The notes: a model not told the origin generated them from the sequence alone. A stretch of 64,000 nt of DNA from Diaphorobacter sp. HDW4A (GCF_011305995.1 NZ_CP049910.1:3472001-3536000), one strand, 5' to 3'. Positions 28,004-37,427 are shown, counted from the first letter of the stretch. Numbers and translations: made by a program.

Positions 28004-29131
28004 ATGAAGTACGACAGGCTGACTCGGCGAGACTGGGTGGCGTTGGCCGCTCGCTTGATGGCGGCCTCGTCGTTTTCGGGCATGGTGTCATCTGCCCTCG
28101 CCCTGCCCACACGCACGCTGGTTTTTCCGCGCGATCATGGCAGCCATCCGGAGCTGCAGACCGAGTGGTGGTACATCACCGGGCATGTGCACTCGGCGGG
28201 CAAGCCGTTCGGGTTTCAGGTGACCTTCTTCCGCTCACGCGTGGCTTCGACCCAAGGCATGCAGTCGGCATTTGCAGCCAAGCAGCTGATCTTTGCGCAC
28301 GCTGCAGTGACCGACATCGATGGCACCGTGCAGCATCACGACCAACGCGTGGCACGCGCGGGCTTTGGCATTGCGGGCGCATCGGAAACCGACTGCGATG
28401 TGCATCTGCGCGACTGGTCATTGAAGCGCGTCGGGGAGGTGGGTCAATACCAATTTCTCACCCGCATCAAGGCCCCGCGTTTCGAAATCGATCTGTCGCT
28501 GCAAGGAACGCAGCCTCTGCTGCTGCAGGGCAACGCGGGCCAGTCACGCAAAGGGCCTGATGCCGATCAGGCGAGCTATTACTACAGCGCTCCACAGCTC
28601 GCGGTGCGTGGCAGGCTCATGATCGACGGCGTGCACCATGCGGTGGACGATACGGCTGGGCCGCGCGTCAATCGCGCGTGGATGGACCATGAGTGGAGCG
28701 AGGCCCTCCTGCATCCAGAGGCCGTGGGCTGGGACTGGATCGGCATGAACCTGTTCGATGGCTCGGCTCTGACCGCATTCCGCCTGCGACGAGCGGATGG
28801 CAGCGCGCTCTGGGCAGGCGGCTCAATGCGGGCGACCGACAACACCGCATTGCCCCGCATCTTTGCCAAAGAGGAAGTGGTCTTCGCACCCACCCGCCAC
28901 TGGACAAGCCCGCACAGTCGAGCGCGCTATCCAGTTGAATGGCAAGTCAACACACCCGTCGGTAACTTTCGCGTATTGGCGTTGCTTGATGACCAAGAGC
29001 TCGACAGTAGCGGCTCCACCGGAACGGTCTACTGGGAAGGCCTAAGCGATCTACGGAATCTGTCGGGAGTTTCTCTCGGACGCGGCTATCTGGAGATGAC
29101 CGGCTACGCTTCCGGCATTCGGCTGAATTGA
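28004..29131 (+). CDS. AttH/CrtC-like exported lipocalin-domain protein
   Basis: Exported protein of about 375 residues of the AttH / carotenoid 1,2-hydratase-like group. The N-terminus has a twin-arginine motif (TRRDWVAL, residues 7-14) and a cleavage site near ALALP (about 33), suggesting Tat export. Two lipocalin-like halves follow, with the family signatures ELQTEWWYITGHV near residue 48 and RAWMDHEWSE near 225. No carotenoid genes are nearby, so hydration of a carotenoid is unlikely; a role in delivering or receiving a hydrophobic substrate of the upstream ABC exporter is more plausible. Last gene of the miaA-linked operon. Confidence 0.87.
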   Translation: MKYDRLTRRDWVALAARLMAASSFSGMVSSALALPTRTLVFPRDHGSHPELQTEWWYITGHVHSAGKPFGFQVTFFRSRVASTQGMQSAFAAKQLIFAHAAVTDIDGTVQHHDQRVARAGFGIAGASETDCDVHLRDWSLKRVGEVGQYQFLTRIKAPRFEIDLSLQGTQPLLLQGNAGQSRKGPDADQASYYYSAPQLAVRGRLMIDGVHHAVDDTAGPRVNRAWMDHEWSEALLHPEAVGWDWIGMNLFDGSALTAFRLRRADGSALWAGGSMRATDNTALPRIFAKEEVVFAPTRHWTSPHSRARYPVEWQVNTPVGNFRVLALLDDQELDSSGSTGTVYWEGLSDLRNLSGVSLGRGYLEMTGYASGIRLN

Positions 29132-29219
29132 CGAGTGGCCGCCGGCCCTTGAGTAACGCCCTACTCGGGGACTCACTTGGTCGTCTGATCGCTCAGGGAA
29201 GCCCCTGAGATTAAATTGA

Positions 29220-29247
29220 TTGACATTCTTCATCCGATTGCTAATAC
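29220..29247 (+). promoter_or_regulatory. Possible promoter of the hybrid kinase gene
   Basis: A perfect -35 element TTGACA (29220-29225) is followed after 16 bases by TAATAC (29242-29247), in an AT-rich stretch that begins after the AttH-like gene. The -10 is weak. The position, about 80-100 bases before the kinase start, suits a promoter. Confidence 0.35.
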
Positions 29248-29326
29248 TAAAATCAAAACATAGCCAATGTTAATCAACAAAATTTAATTGATAGTAATTT
29301 AAACATGGAGTTCGCCGTGGGAATTC

Positions 29327-31354
29327 ATGTTTGCACTCACACTGAAAAATGGCACGCGTGCAATACAGATTCTGCATTGGTGGATTTCCAACTTTCAAAA
29401 TGGCCTCATCATCATGCATGATCAGATTGTCTTCGTCATCAGCGAGTCCATGCGGCAGTCCCGCATCGCGCATGCGGTCCTGAGCAAAGACGATGGCACG
29501 CAGATCGCGGTGAACAATGCGCTTGAGCGGATCCTCAAGGAACATCACATCATCTGCGGCAAGAACCTGCTCAAAGACTATCCGGAAATTCTTGCCCTGA
29601 TCAGCCAGTGCCAGGCCACGATGAAGCCGGTGACGCTGGAACATTCACCGTCACAACTGGCGCTCGAACTCTCACCCTTGGTCGGCCCGGGCAATGGGCT
29701 GCATGCGATTCAACTCATTGCCATCCCCTTGGCCACCACGACGAAGAAGCTTCGCCCGCAGGAGTCGATGCTTGAACATCGCTTTCAGAAATCCCTGGAA
29801 CAGTTTCCCCTCAATGTATGGATGAGCAGTCAGCAAGGCGAAATTTTCTGGATCAATCACACAGCCAACCGTTTCTCGCACGAGCAGGAAGTCGTGCACG
29901 ACGCATCCAACACGTACTGGATCTCAAAGATCCATTCCGACGATCTGCCTGAAGCCAACAAGACGTTCGCCAAAGCGATGATGGATGGCATCGTGCGGCC
30001 CTTTCGCTACCGCGTGCGTGACAACGACGGCAACTACCACTGGCATCTATCGTCCTATACACCGATTCGCGGCGACGACGGCGAGGTTCAGCACTGGGTC
30101 GGCACTGGCATCAACATTCAGTCGTTCGTCGACACTGAAGCCCGACTCAAATCAGATATCGAGACGCTCAAGGCCAGTCACAACAACGACAAGCGATTGC
30201 TCAAGGAGTCCAACGATCTGCTCGCCCAAGCCCAGAAAATGGAGCTGGTCTCCAACTTGGCAGGTGGCATAGCGCATGATCTGAACAATCTGTTGTTCAT
30301 CATGAGTCTGAATGCCGATCTGCTGCACAAGCGGCTGCAGGATCAGGAGCTCAAGGCATCTGCCAACAATGTTCGGACCCACATCAAAAAAGCCGCTCGA
30401 CTCGCTTCGCAACTCATGGGCTTCAGCGGACGCAAGCCACAAAGCCAGTTGGCGGTAGACCCTAGGCAGCTGCTGCAGGACATCCGCGAGCTGCTCGAAA
30501 ACGCCGTGGGCGCGGAGACCAGCTTCACCATCCAGCTTGACGACGAGATCGACAATGTCCTCGTCGACAAGATGTACCTGGAGAACTCGCTGATCAATCT
30601 CGCGATCAACGCGCGCGACGCCGTCGCGGGCAAGGGAACGGTCACGCTGGGCGTAAGCAACGCGCAGCGACACGGTCATGAGGACGGCGTGGAATACGTG
30701 GTCTTCAAGATGCACGACGATGGCGAGGGCATGCCTCCGGACGTCATCTCGCGCATCTTCGAGCCCTTCTTCACGACCAAGGCGCCGGGCAAGGGAACGG
30801 GGCTGGGCCTGCCGATGGTGAAGAATTTCGCGGAAAGCTCGGGCGGTTTTCTCGATGTCGAATCGCTCGCAGGCGTGGGCACCACGATGTCGTTGTACCT
30901 GCCCAAATCTTCGCAGCCCATCATCGAACTGCACACCGAAGAAGAGCCAAAAATCCATTCTGGCGACGAATCGCTGATGATCATCGACGATGACGCTGGC
31001 GTGCGCAACGCGCTCGCGCAGGCGCTCTACGGCGTGGGCTATCACTCCGTTACCACGGCCTGCAATTCAGAGTACGCCGTGGAGTTCCTCAGCAGAGGCG
31101 TCAAGGCCGATCTCATCATCTCCGACATCAGGATGCCCGGAAAGATGAACACCACAGGCTTCCTGCACAAGCTCGAGGAGATGCATCTGGACGTGCCCGT
31201 GATCTTTGCAACCGGGTATTCCGAGGACACGGTCATCCAACAGGGTTTGATCAAGGGGAAGCATCCTGTGCTCTTCAAACCGTTCACGCTCGAGCAGCTA
31301 TTCAACAAGATTCAGGAGACAGTCTCCGCACACAAGGTAAAAGCGGATCGCTGA
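29327..31354 (+). CDS. Hybrid sensor histidine kinase with receiver domain (orphan)
   Basis: Kinase of 675 residues without clear transmembrane helices, so probably cytoplasmic. Order: an N-terminal PAS-like segment with no recognised family (about 30-135), a PAS/PAC domain (about 145-270, with YRVRDNDGNYHWHLSSYTP), a short coiled coil, a dimerisation domain with the phosphoacceptor histidine in GGIAHDLNNLL, an HATPase domain (DDGEGMP, GKGTGLGLPMV), and a C-terminal receiver with the aspartate in LIISDIRMPG. No response regulator is adjacent. The ATG at 29327 is used; another at 29414 is possible. A strong terminator follows. Confidence 0.9.
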   Translation: MFALTLKNGTRAIQILHWWISNFQNGLIIMHDQIVFVISESMRQSRIAHAVLSKDDGTQIAVNNALERILKEHHIICGKNLLKDYPEILALISQCQATMKPVTLEHSPSQLALELSPLVGPGNGLHAIQLIAIPLATTTKKLRPQESMLEHRFQKSLEQFPLNVWMSSQQGEIFWINHTANRFSHEQEVVHDASNTYWISKIHSDDLPEANKTFAKAMMDGIVRPFRYRVRDNDGNYHWHLSSYTPIRGDDGEVQHWVGTGINIQSFVDTEARLKSDIETLKASHNNDKRLLKESNDLLAQAQKMELVSNLAGGIAHDLNNLLFIMSLNADLLHKRLQDQELKASANNVRTHIKKAARLASQLMGFSGRKPQSQLAVDPRQLLQDIRELLENAVGAETSFTIQLDDEIDNVLVDKMYLENSLINLAINARDAVAGKGTVTLGVSNAQRHGHEDGVEYVVFKMHDDGEGMPPDVISRIFEPFFTTKAPGKGTGLGLPMVKNFAESSGGFLDVESLAGVGTTMSLYLPKSSQPIIELHTEEEPKIHSGDESLMIIDDDAGVRNALAQALYGVGYHSVTTACNSEYAVEFLSRGVKADLIISDIRMPGKMNTTGFLHKLEEMHLDVPVIFATGYSEDTVIQQGLIKGKHPVLFKPFTLEQLFNKIQETVSAHKVKADR

Positions 31355-31377
31355 GCCTCCGGCTTTGTGCAAAAGAA

Positions 31378-31407
31378 AAAACCGCAGAAAACAAATCCTG
31401 CGGTTTT
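31378..31407. terminator. Bidirectional terminator between kinase and livM genes
   Basis: AAAACCGCAG / CTGCGGTTTT form a ten-base stem with a ten-base loop, with A- and T-runs on the two sides. It serves the plus-strand kinase gene and the minus-strand liv operon, which converge here. Confidence 0.8.
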
Positions 31408-31426
31408 CGATCAGTCCACCAGAAAA

Positions 31427-32425
31427 TCAGTGGGCTTTGTTGCCTGTTCTCTTGCGCTCAAGCCAAGCAATCAGCTCACCCATCAAACCGCGGCGGAACG
31501 CGAGCACGCAAACCACAAAGATCAGACCGGTCACGATGGTCACCGACTCGCCCAGCGTATTGAACCACTCGACACCCGTGAGATGCGCAAGGAAGTTGCC
31601 GAAATCGCCGATCTTGTTCTCGAGCAGCACGACCACGGCGGAGCCAAGGATTGGGCCGGACAGTGTGCCGAGGCCACCCACCAGCGTCATCAGCACGACG
31701 TGCCCCGATGCGCTCCAGTGCACGTCGGACAGCGTGGCAAATCCGAGCACCAGCGTCTTGAGGGAACCCGCAAGACCAGCCAAAGCCGCAGAAATCACGA
31801 AGGCCAGCAGCTTGAAGCGGTTGGTGTCGTAGCCCAGCGAGATGGCGCGTGGCTCGTTTTCCTTGATGCCCTTGAGCACCTGACCGAACGGCGAATGAAT
31901 CGTGCGCACGATCACCAGGAAAGCCAGCACGACCACCACGAGGCAGACGTAGTACATCGTCAGGTCACTTTGCAGATCGAGCACGCCGAACAGCTTGCCA
32001 CGCGGCACGCCCTGCAGGCCGTCTTCACCGCCGGTGAAAGGCAATTGCAGACAGGCGAAGTACAGCATCTGGGCGAGTGCCAGCGTGATCATCGTCGCGT
32101 AGATGCCCTGACGGCGGATGGCAAAGAAGCCCATCACGAGGCCCAGCAGCGCACCCGTCACCAAGCCCAGCAGCAGACCGATTTCAGGCGTCACGCCCCA
32201 GACTTTGATGGACTGGCCGGTGATGTAGGCGGCACCACCGAGGAAGGCGGCGTGACCGAAGGACAGCAGGCCGGTATAGCCGAGCAGCAAGTTGAAGGCC
32301 GAGGCGAACAACGCGAACGTCATCAGCTTCATCACGAACACCGGGTAGGCACCGGCGAACGGAGCAATGATCAAACCAAGCAGCAGCAGGCCATATCCAA
32401 TGGGAGCAAATTTCTTCGTATTCAT
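31427..32425 (-). CDS. livM: Branched-chain amino acid-type ABC permease LivM
   Basis: Inner-membrane permease of 332 residues with about nine helices. The LivM-type segment GYTGLLSFGHAAFLGGAAY is near residues 49-67 and a conserved cytoplasmic loop FFAIRRQGIYATMITLALAQ lies near 120-140. It starts 15 bases after livH and is the last gene of the minus-strand liv operon. The substrate may be branched-chain amino acids, another amino acid or an aromatic acid; the family covers all of these. Confidence 0.92.
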   Translation of the reverse strand: MNTKKFAPIGYGLLLLGLIIAPFAGAYPVFVMKLMTFALFASAFNLLLGYTGLLSFGHAAFLGGAAYITGQSIKVWGVTPEIGLLLGLVTGALLGLVMGFFAIRRQGIYATMITLALAQMLYFACLQLPFTGGEDGLQGVPRGKLFGVLDLQSDLTMYYVCLVVVVLAFLVIVRTIHSPFGQVLKGIKENEPRAISLGYDTNRFKLLAFVISAALAGLAGSLKTLVLGFATLSDVHWSASGHVVLMTLVGGLGTLSGPILGSAVVVLLENKIGDFGNFLAHLTGVEWFNTLGESVTIVTGLIFVVCVLAFRRGLMGELIAWLERKRTGNKAH

Positions 32426-32440
32426 GTGACTGTGCCCCTT

Positions 32441-33325
32441 TTATTTCTCTTTGCCGAACAGGCCGGCGGGGCGGATGAGCAGAACAATGGCCATGATGAC
32501 GAACACCACGGTGGACGAGGCTTCTGGATAGAACACCTTGGTGAGACCTTCGACCACGCCAAGGCCCAGACCCGTGAGGATGGAGCCCATGATCGAGCCC
32601 ATGCCGCCAATCACCACCACCGCGAACACGACGATGATGAGGTTCTGCCCCATGAGCGGAGTCACCTGATACACAGGTGCTGCCAGCACGCCAGCGAAGG
32701 CGGCCAAAGCGGCACCGAAGGCGTAGGTCAGCGTGATCATCACCGGCACATTGACGCCGAAGGCCTCAACGAGTCGCGGGTTCTCGGTACCGGCACGCAG
32801 GTATGAGCCGAGCTTGGTCTTCTCGATCACATACCAGGTGGCCAGACACACGACGATGGAGGCCACGACCACCCACGCACGGTAGTTGGGCAGCATCATG
32901 AAGCCAAGGTTGGTCGCTCCCTCGAGCAGCTCGGGCGTGTCATAGCCCAAACCCGAGACGCCGTAGATCGAGCGGAACACGCCTTCGATCATCAGCGTCA
33001 GGCCCAGCGTGAGCAGCAGGCCGTAGAGGTGATCGAGCTTGTAGATCCAGCGCAGCATCGTGCGCTCGATGATCACCCCGACCAGGCCCACGATCAGCGG
33101 CGCCAATATCAGCATCACCCAGTAGTTGATGCCGAAGTAGTTCATGGCCATCCAGGTGAGCAGCGCCCCAAGCATGAACAGCGCGCCATGCGCGAAGTTG
33201 ATCACATTGAGCAGGCCGAAGATCACGGCCAGACCCAGACTGAGGATCGCATAGAACGAGCCATTGACCAGCCCCAGAAGGAGCTGGCTCAGCATGGCCG
33301 GTAGGGAGACACCAAAGATTTCCAT
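32441..33325 (-). CDS. livH: Branched-chain amino acid-type ABC permease LivH
   Basis: Inner-membrane permease of about 294 residues, LivH type: LVNGSFYAILSLGLAVIFG near residues 15-33 and NFAHGALFMLGA next to it are family hallmarks. The ATG at 33325 (MEIFGVSLP) is chosen; a TTG three codons upstream is open. It lies 37 bases after the second binding-protein gene and forms the channel with LivM. Confidence 0.92.
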   Translation of the reverse strand: MEIFGVSLPAMLSQLLLGLVNGSFYAILSLGLAVIFGLLNVINFAHGALFMLGALLTWMAMNYFGINYWVMLILAPLIVGLVGVIIERTMLRWIYKLDHLYGLLLTLGLTLMIEGVFRSIYGVSGLGYDTPELLEGATNLGFMMLPNYRAWVVVASIVVCLATWYVIEKTKLGSYLRAGTENPRLVEAFGVNVPVMITLTYAFGAALAAFAGVLAAPVYQVTPLMGQNLIIVVFAVVVIGGMGSIMGSILTGLGLGVVEGLTKVFYPEASSTVVFVIMAIVLLIRPAGLFGKEK

Positions 33326-33362
33326 GGGTAGCAAAAGTTAGAGGTTCAGCCGCGTCGCCGTG

Positions 33363-34568
33363 TCATTTCCAAAGAGCGCATTTGCTCTCGGCCTTGGTGG
33401 CGAACACTTGGTCGCCCGGCAACTTCTTGATCAGCTTGTAGTAGTCCCAAGTCCCCTTCGATTCCGAAGGAGCCTTGACCTGCATGAGGTACATGTCATG
33501 CACATAACGACCATCCGGACGGATCTGGCCCGCGCCGAAGAAGTCGTTCATCTTCATGCCGCGCCAGGTTTCCATCACCTTGTCGGCGTCGGTCGTCTTG
33601 GCGGCTTCCACGGCCTTCAGATAGTTCATGGTGGCCGAGTAGTCGGCCGCCTGAATCTCGGTGGGGCGGCGCTGGGTCTTGGCCATGAACTTGTCGGCGA
33701 ACTTGCGCGTCTCGTCGTTCAGGTCCCAGTACCAGCTCGTGGTGAACTGCATGCCTTCGGTGGTCTTGAGACCCAGGCTGTGGATGTCGCTGTAGAAAAT
33801 CAGCAGACCGGCGAGCTTCATCGACTTGCCGATGCCGAACTCCTTGGCTGCCTTGATCGAGTTGATCGTGTCGCCGCCCGCATTCGCGAGGCCGAGCACC
33901 TGAGCCTTGGAGTTCTGCGCCTGCAGCAGGAAGGACGAGAAGTCCGACGCATTCAGCGGATGGCGCACCGCGCCCACCACAGAGCCACCCTTGGCCTTGA
34001 CGATGGCCGAGGTGTCGGCTTCAAGCGAGTGACCGAAAGCGTAGTCCGCCGTCAGGAAGAACCAGCTCTTGCCGCCCGCGTCTACCACCGCAGCGCCCGT
34101 ACCCTTGGCCAGCGCCACGGTGTCGTACGCGTAGTGCACGGTGTAGGGCGTGCACTGCTCGTTGGTGAGCGCGGAGGACGCAGCGCCGTTGTTGATCATC
34201 ACCCGCTTCTTCTCCTGCGCGACCTTGGCCAGAGCCAGTGCCGTGCCGGAGTTGGTGCCGCTGAAGATCATCGTCAGGCCCTGCGTGTCGATCCACTCGC
34301 GGGCCTTCGATGCCGCGATGTCCGCCTTGTTCTGGTGATCCACGGTCAGCAGTTCGATGGGCATGCCCAACACCTTGCCACCGAAATCGTCAATCGCCAT
34401 CTGGATGGCAACGCCGCCGTTCTTGCCTTCCACGTCCGCATAGAGACTCGACATGTCGGTGATGAGACCGATCTTGACCTTCTGCTCCTGCGCGATGGCC
34501 GCATGAGAGAAAAGGCCCGCCGCTGCGAGAACCGTGGCCAGGGCTGTGAACTTGCTCTTCGTCTGCAT
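33363..34568 (-). CDS. ABC transporter substrate-binding protein, Liv type (copy 2)
   Basis: Periplasmic binding protein of 401 residues with a signal peptide cut near SHAAIA-QEQ (about residue 26). The two-lobed LivJ-like fold is recognised from KIGLITDMSSLYADVEG near the start of the mature protein and the run of YSATMNYLKAVEAAKTTDADKV in the C-lobe. It is a tandem paralogue of the preceding gene: long blocks are identical, including the signature just quoted, the WFFLTADYAFGHSLE region and the C-terminal CxLWK end. GGAGAC lies just before the ATG. Confidence 0.9.
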   Translation of the reverse strand: MQTKSKFTALATVLAAAGLFSHAAIAQEQKVKIGLITDMSSLYADVEGKNGGVAIQMAIDDFGGKVLGMPIELLTVDHQNKADIAASKAREWIDTQGLTMIFSGTNSGTALALAKVAQEKKRVMINNGAASSALTNEQCTPYTVHYAYDTVALAKGTGAAVVDAGGKSWFFLTADYAFGHSLEADTSAIVKAKGGSVVGAVRHPLNASDFSSFLLQAQNSKAQVLGLANAGGDTINSIKAAKEFGIGKSMKLAGLLIFYSDIHSLGLKTTEGMQFTTSWYWDLNDETRKFADKFMAKTQRRPTEIQAADYSATMNYLKAVEAAKTTDADKVMETWRGMKMNDFFGAGQIRPDGRYVHDMYLMQVKAPSESKGTWDYYKLIKKLPGDQVFATKAESKCALWK

Positions 34569-34688
34569 GTTGTATGTCTCCAGATGGTTTTTTGACGTGA
34601 GGGCGAAAACGGGGATTACCGAAGAACGGATGAAGGCTCCTGCGCACGAAGCGCACCGGTGACCGTCATCCTCCCGGTTAAATAGACC

Positions 34689-35888
34689 TTACTTCCAGAG
34701 CGTGCACTTGGACTCGGCCTTGGTCGTCCAGACCGTGTCGGCAGGCAGTGTCTGCAGCACGTTCAGGTAATCCCATGGCTTCTTGGAGTCGGCTTGCTTC
34801 TTCACTTCGACCAGGAACATGTCGTGGGCGAAACGGCCATCGGGACGGATCGTGCCCTTGGCGTAGAAGTCGTTGATTGGCGTTGCCTTCAGATAGGCCA
34901 TGACCTTGTCGGCATCCGTGGTCTTCACAGCAGCGACGGCCTTCAGGTAATTCATCGTGGCGGAGTAGTCGGCCGCGTGGATGTCGGTGGGCATGCGCTT
35001 GGTCTTGTCGAAGAACTTCTTGGCGAAAGCGCGCGATGGCTCATCCTTGTCCCAGTACCAGCTGGTGGTGTGCAGCAGGCCTTCGGTGTTCTTCAAACCC
35101 AGCGAATGAATGTCGGACAGGAACACCAGCAGACCGGCGGTCTTCATGGTCTTGTTGATGCCGAATTCCTTGGCGGCCTTCACCGAGTTGATAAAGTCAC
35201 CACCCGCGTTGGCCAGACCCAGCACCTGCGCCTTGGAATTCTGCGCCTGCAAGAGGAAGGACGAGAAGTCGGATGCGTTCAGCGGATGACGCACCGCGCC
35301 GGTGATCGTACCGCCCTTGGCCTTGATCACGGCAGAGGTGTCGGCTTCGAGCGAGTGACCGAAGGCGTAATCCGCCGTCAGGAAAAACCAGCTCTTGCCG
35401 CCGCGCTCCACCACCGCGCCACCCGTGCCCTTGGCCAGTGCCACGGTGTCATAGGCGTAGTGCACGGTGTAGGGGCTGCACTGCTCATTGGTCAGCGCTG
35501 CGGAACCCGCACCGCTGTTGAAGTACACGCGCTTCTTTTCCTGAGCGACCTTGGCTGCGGCCAGTGCCGTGCCGGAGTTGGTACCGCCGAACAGCATGGT
35601 CACGCCAGCGGTGTCGACCCACTCGCGCGCCTTGGATGCGGCGATGTCGGCCTTGTTCTGGTGGTCTGCGGAGACCAGTTCAACGGGCTGGCCCAGCACT
35701 TTGCCACCGAAGTCGTCAATCGCCATCTGGATGGCGACCGCACCGTTCTTGCCTTCCACGTCGGCGTAGAGGCTGGACATGTCTGTAATGAAGCCGATCT
35801 TCACTTTCTCCTGGGCATGCACCGTCGCTGCCGATGCCAGACCCACCACACCCATTGCGCACACGAGTGCCTTGAGAGTTGCCTTCAT
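34689..35888 (-). CDS. ABC transporter substrate-binding protein, Liv type (copy 1)
   Basis: Periplasmic binding protein of 399 residues, the first of two tandem paralogues. The ATG at 35888 (MKATLKALVC) follows AGGAGA and opens a proper signal peptide cut near ATVHA-QEK; the longer open frame would put charged residues before it. It differs from the second copy mainly in the C-lobe ligand region (for example SDIHSLGLKNTEGLLHTTSW against SDIHSLGLKTTEGMQFTTSW), so the pair may take different ligands through the same permease. It follows livF by 47 bases. Confidence 0.9.
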   Translation of the reverse strand: MKATLKALVCAMGVVGLASAATVHAQEKVKIGFITDMSSLYADVEGKNGAVAIQMAIDDFGGKVLGQPVELVSADHQNKADIAASKAREWVDTAGVTMLFGGTNSGTALAAAKVAQEKKRVYFNSGAGSAALTNEQCSPYTVHYAYDTVALAKGTGGAVVERGGKSWFFLTADYAFGHSLEADTSAVIKAKGGTITGAVRHPLNASDFSSFLLQAQNSKAQVLGLANAGGDFINSVKAAKEFGINKTMKTAGLLVFLSDIHSLGLKNTEGLLHTTSWYWDKDEPSRAFAKKFFDKTKRMPTDIHAADYSATMNYLKAVAAVKTTDADKVMAYLKATPINDFYAKGTIRPDGRFAHDMFLVEVKKQADSKKPWDYLNVLQTLPADTVWTTKAESKCTLWK

Positions 35889-35935
35889 TACGTATCTCCT
35901 TTGAAATTCAAACTGACTTTTGAAATAACTCTGAC

Positions 35936-36649
35936 TCACACACCGAGCAACTCGTTGAGCACCGGCATCTTGGCCTCCAACTCGCTCGAGCCGAAGCGCT
36001 CAACGATCTGGCCGTGTTCCATCACATAGAAGCGATCGGCCAGTGGCGCGGCGAAACGGAAGTTCTGCTCGACCATGACGACCGTGTAACCCTTCTCGCG
36101 CAGCATGATGATCATGCGTGCAAGCGCCTGCACGATCACCGGCGCAAGGCCTTCGGAGATTTCGTCAAGCAGCAGCAAATTCGCGCCGGTGCGCAGAATG
36201 CGCGCCACCGCCAGCATCTGCTGCTCACCGCCGGACAAGCGTGTTCCCTGACTGTTCTTGCGCTCGGCCAGGTTGGGGAACATGGCGTAGATCTCTTCGA
36301 GCGACATGCCCTGCTTGCCGGTCTTGAGCACCGGTGGCAGCAGCAGGTTTTCCTCGGTAGAGAGGCTCGAAAAAATGCCGCGCTCTTCAGGGCAGTAACC
36401 CACGCCGAGGTGCGCGATGCGATAGGTCGGCATGTCGATGGTCTCGACGCCGTTGATCTTCACCGAGCCCTTGCGCGCGCCAGTCAGGCCCATGATGGCG
36501 CGCATCGTGGACGTGCGGCCCGCGCCGTTGCGGCCGAGCAGTGTCACCACCTCGCCGGGCTTGACCACCATGTCGACACCGTGTAGCACATGCGATTCGC
36601 CGTACCACGCGTTCAGGCCCTTGATTTCCAATGCAGGCGTTCCGCTCAT
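35936..36649 (-). CDS. livF: Branched-chain amino acid-type ABC ATPase LivF, Walker A Lys to Arg
   Basis: ATPase of 237 residues, LivF type, from the ATG at 36649 (MSGTPALEIKG). The signature LSGGEQQMLAVARIL, Walker B LLLLDEISEGLAP and H-region MVEQN are normal. The Walker A motif reads GRNGAGRTST: the invariant lysine is replaced by arginine at residue 45 (codon cgc, read directly). ATP could still be hydrolysed at the LivG site of the heterodimer. It starts one base after the livG stop. Confidence 0.92.
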   Translation of the reverse strand: MSGTPALEIKGLNAWYGESHVLHGVDMVVKPGEVVTLLGRNGAGRTSTMRAIMGLTGARKGSVKINGVETIDMPTYRIAHLGVGYCPEERGIFSSLSTEENLLLPPVLKTGKQGMSLEEIYAMFPNLAERKNSQGTRLSGGEQQMLAVARILRTGANLLLLDEISEGLAPVIVQALARMIIMLREKGYTVVMVEQNFRFAAPLADRFYVMEHGQIVERFGSSELEAKMPVLNELLGV

Positions 36650-36650
36650 C

Positions 36651-37427
36651 TCAATGCGCTCCCTGCAGCGCTGCACCAGCGTCTGTTGTGCCCATGTAGG
36701 CTTCCATCACTTGCGGGTTCCTCGAAACTTCTTCGTAAGGCCCTTCGGCCAGCACCGCGCCGCGTTGCAGCACGGTGATGCGGTCGGCAATGGTGGAGAC
36801 CACCTTCATGTTGTGCTCCACCATGAGAATCGTGCGGCCAGCCGACACCTTTTTGATGAGCTGCGTGACACGGTCAACGTCCTCGTGGCCCATGCCCTGC
36901 GTGGGCTCGTCGAGCAGCATCAGCTCGGGCTCCATCGCCAGCGTGGTGGCGATCTCGAGCGCGCGCTTGCGGCCATACGGCAGGTTCACGGTGACCTCGT
37001 CGGCCATGTCGGCGAGACCCACTTCGCCAAGCAGTTCGACCGCTCGGCCGTTGAGCTGATCGAGGCTCTTTTCGCTTTGCCAGAAATGGTACGAATTGCC
37101 GAGCTTGCGCTGCAATCCGAGGCGCACGTTCTCCATCAGCGTCAGATGCGGGAACACCGCCGAGATCTGAAACGAACGAATCACGCCACGCCGCGCGATC
37201 TGCGCAGGCGCTTCGCGGGTGATGTCCTGACCATTGAACTTGATCGTGCCCGAGGTAGGCTCCAGAAACTTGGTCAGCAGGTTGAAGCAGGTGGTCTTCC
37301 CCGCGCCGTTGGGGCCGATCAATGCATGGATCGAGCCGCGACGCACGGACAGGTTCACATCGCTGACAGCGGTGAAACCCTTGAATTCCTTGGTGAGATG
37401 AGATGTTTCCAGAATGAAGTCGCTCAT
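36651..37427 (-). CDS. livG: Branched-chain amino acid-type ABC ATPase LivG
   Basis: ATPase of about 258 residues, LivG type, with intact Walker A GPNGAGKTT, the LivG form of the signature (LPYGRKRALEIA), Walker B LMLLDEPTQGM and H-loop MVEHNM. The ATG at 37427 (MSDFILETSH) gives the usual N-terminus, but a GTG at 37466 has a better ribosome binding site (GAAGGAG), so the protein may be 13 residues longer. First gene of the operon livG-livF-binding protein-binding protein-livH-livM. It is separated from modE by a terminator and by a direct repeat (GCCTATGTA twice, 37538-37560). Confidence 0.92.
   Translation of the reverse strand: MSDFILETSHLTKEFKGFTAVSDVNLSVRRGSIHALIGPNGAGKTTCFNLLTKFLEPTSGTIKFNGQDITREAPAQIARRGVIRSFQISAVFPHLTLMENVRLGLQRKLGNSYHFWQSEKSLDQLNGRAVELLGEVGLADMADEVTVNLPYGRKRALEIATTLAMEPELMLLDEPTQGMGHEDVDRVTQLIKKVSAGRTILMVEHNMKVVSTIADRITVLQRGAVLAEGPYEEVSRNPQVMEAYMGTTDAGAALQGAH

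Noticed and set aside
31367..32806. 479-codon plus-strand frame opposite livM and livH
   Set aside because: Highly charged His/Gln/Arg-rich text without motifs, opposite two clear membrane proteins.
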